NCBI GenBank assembly: GCA_945865535.1
Contig: CAMBDW010000001.1
Location: 62,001 to 126,000 of the forward strand
Length of the DNA stretch: 64,000 nucleotides
Reading direction: 5' to 3'
Origin: Chryseobacterium gleum
GTDB taxonomy: Bacteria > Bacteroidota > Bacteroidia > Flavobacteriales > BACL11
Part shown: one piece after another, positions 62,657 to 64,000 of the stretch
Layout: every line of letters begins with the position of its first letter
Position numbering within the stretch: position 1 is the first letter of the stretch
Made by a program: the position numbers and the translations under genes
The notes under the pieces: generated by a model
Seen by the model: only the letters and a program-made list of their open reading frames with translations
Databases searched by the model: none
Told to the model about the DNA's origin: nothing

Positions 62657-64000
62657 ATGAATCCAATTAAGAAAAAAATAAAAATCCAGGTAGAAGGGAT
62701 GAGTTGTGCTAACTGTGCTGCAGGAATAAAGAAGCATTTAGAAGCTAAAGGATTGGAAAATGTAAATGTGAATTTTTCAACTGGAGAAGCTAGTTGCAAT
62801 ATAGAAAATAACCAATCTGAGAAAGAAGTAGCAAAAATCATAAAAGAATTAGGCTACACTGTAATTACAAATAGCAAAAAAGATGGATTATCAAAAGTGG
62901 AAAAATACTTTTACTTCACACTCTTTTTTACCCTGCCTCTTTTCTCTCACATGTTTGTTGGGAAAGAAAGTGTTTTACATCAGCCTTTAATACAATTTCT
63001 ACTTTGTTTACCAGTATATGTAGTAGGCCTACTCTATTTTGGTAAAAGTGCTTGGAGTTCATTAAAAACAGGTGTTCCAAATATGGACGTACTCATTTTT
63101 ATCGGTTCATCAGCAGCATTCTTTTATAGTATTTATGGCTGGATACTTTTTGGAGGCACCCATGAAGCACACAATTATCTATTTTTTGAAACCTCTGCAA
63201 CCATCATCACTTTAGTACTTTTAGGAAATGTATTAGAACATAAATCAGTACAAAAAACGACATCAGCAATTGGAGATTTATCGGCTATACAAGAAGTAAT
63301 TGCAAAAAAAGAAACCTCTGGAAAAATAGAAGAGATTCCATTTGATGAAATACAACTTAACGATATTCTAATTATCAATACTGGAGACAAAATACCAACT
63401 GATGGAATAATACTAAGTGGTGTTTGTTTAATTGACGAATCTATGATAACAGGCGAAAGTATGCCTGTAAGTAAAAAAGTTGGAGATGAAGTGATTGGCG
63501 GGACAATTATTACCGATGGAAGCATCAAAATAAAAGCTTCAAAAATTGGAGATGACACACTACTCTCTCAGATTATTGACCTTGTAAAAAATGCACAGAA
63601 TAACAAACCAAATATTCAAAAATTAGGAGACAGAGTGAGTGCTGTTTTTGTACCAGTTGTAATTAGCATATCAATACTTACTTTTTTCATTGGACATTAT
63701 GCTTTCGAAATAGCTGTACAAGATGCTTTTTTACGAGCAATTGCTGTACTGGTTATCTCTTGTCCGTGTGCAATGGGATTGGCTACTCCAACTGCAGTAA
63801 TGGTTGGTATTGGTAGGGCTGCAAAAAATGGAATTCTGATAAAAGGTGGTGATACATTAGAAAAACTGGCTACCATTAAGAATATTGTTTTTGATAAAAC
63901 AGGAACACTTACAACAGGAAAATTTGAAGTTTCTGAATTCAATTTAATTGAAGGTGATGAGTCAGAAATTAAAAACATAATTTACAATATAGAGCAACAC
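62657..64000 (+). CDS. copA: Copper-type P1B-ATPase (C-terminus beyond window)
   Basis: Membrane pump that exports Cu(I) at the cost of ATP. From ATG 62657 the frame is open to the window end (448 residues). N-terminal heavy-metal-binding domain: VEGMSCANCAAGI (Cys17, Cys20). Membrane part: VLIFIGSSAAFFYSIYGW, TITLVLLGNVLEHK-like helix, actuator motif IDESMITGESMPVSKKVGDE, and the ion-selectivity motif SCPCAMGLATPTAV (CPC at 369-371). The phosphorylation site DKTGTLTTG starts at Asp413. The CPC motif and GMSCANC support Cu(I). Preceded by a TAnnTTTG element and a palindrome. Confidence 0.92.
   Translation, partial: MNPIKKKIKIQVEGMSCANCAAGIKKHLEAKGLENVNVNFSTGEASCNIENNQSEKEVAKIIKELGYTVITNSKKDGLSKVEKYFYFTLFFTLPLFSHMFVGKESVLHQPLIQFLLCLPVYVVGLLYFGKSAWSSLKTGVPNMDVLIFIGSSAAFFYSIYGWILFGGTHEAHNYLFFETSATIITLVLLGNVLEHKSVQKTTSAIGDLSAIQEVIAKKETSGKIEEIPFDEIQLNDILIINTGDKIPTDGIILSGVCLIDESMITGESMPVSKKVGDEVIGGTIITDGSIKIKASKIGDDTLLSQIIDLVKNAQNNKPNIQKLGDRVSAVFVPVVISISILTFFIGHYAFEIAVQDAFLRAIAVLVISCPCAMGLATPTAVMVGIGRAAKNGILIKGGDTLEKLATIKNIVFDKTGTLTTGKFEVSEFNLIEGDESEIKNIIYNIEQH

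Overview
The window looks like ordinary chromosome from an AT-rich member of the Bacteroidota, most likely a Flavobacteriales. The grounds are: promoters of the Bacteroidota type (TAnnTTTG) ahead of many genes, no purine-rich ribosome-binding sites, several secreted proteins with type IX secretion (T9SS) tails, and family types typical of the phylum (DnaE fused to an exonuclease, fused IcmF mutase, EttA, PckA, stand-alone MnmD, DUF6095 next to MurQ). I see no phage, insertion sequence, CRISPR array or integrase. Both ends cut through genes: a secreted protein at the left edge and a copper-type P-ATPase at the right edge.

Layout. 1-3.2 kb: secreted protein (cut), RNase P RNA, tgt-lptF/G. 3.2-8.7 kb: ettA, a radical SAM protein, an MBL hydrolase with DUF6356, and an Mpl-type Mur ligase. 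8.7-11.3 kb: a looser accessory stretch with a frameshifted TM2 gene, DUF2752, a two-domain secreted protein, a lipoprotein and uncertain short ORFs. 11.3-21.3 kb: dnaE, a cystathionine beta-synthase-like enzyme, a LolC/E-type permease diverging from NamZ, a YkgJ protein with an aminotransferase, and DUF1573. 21.5-28 kb: valS, then a coupled operon of secreted proteins. 28-34.6 kb: icmF, an M14 carboxypeptidase, DCC, DUF2237 and an ATP-grasp enzyme. 34.6-42.6 kb: YceI, GNAT, ilvE, a large T9SS surface protein, mnmD, DUF6095, murQ and a fused branched-chain 2-oxoacid dehydrogenase E1. 42.8-47.9 kb: rpsP-rimM, a saccharopine dehydrogenase, pckA and rsmE. 47.9-52 kb: a surface operon with a collagen-like protein. 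52-57.6 kb: hisS-hutH, a SnoaL-like protein, a UbiA-family prenyltransferase and a GlcD-like oxidase. 57.7-64 kb: dipeptidyl peptidase, POT transporter, two thioredoxin-fold proteins, tRNA-His and copA.

Three functional links stand out. (1) Cell-wall turnover: NamZ should release N-acetylmuramic acid, MurQ handles its 6-phosphate, and the Mpl-type ligase can reuse the peptide. (2) Branched-chain amino acids: IlvE, the fused E1 and IcmF form successive steps from valine towards isobutyryl-/butyryl-CoA. (3) Peptide use: the exported M14 carboxypeptidase and S9B dipeptidyl peptidase, with the POT carrier next to the latter, fit an organism living on protein.

I found no clear new defence or mobile system. 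The most useful leads are a short non-canonical C-terminal tail shared by two secreted proteins, an operon with a 36-residue lipoprotein held together by TAATG overlaps, the collagen-like surface operon with a 276-bp internal duplication, a candidate switch in the rpsP leader, and near-leaderless promoters. All functional calls rest on reading motifs and family resemblance by eye; no database search was possible.
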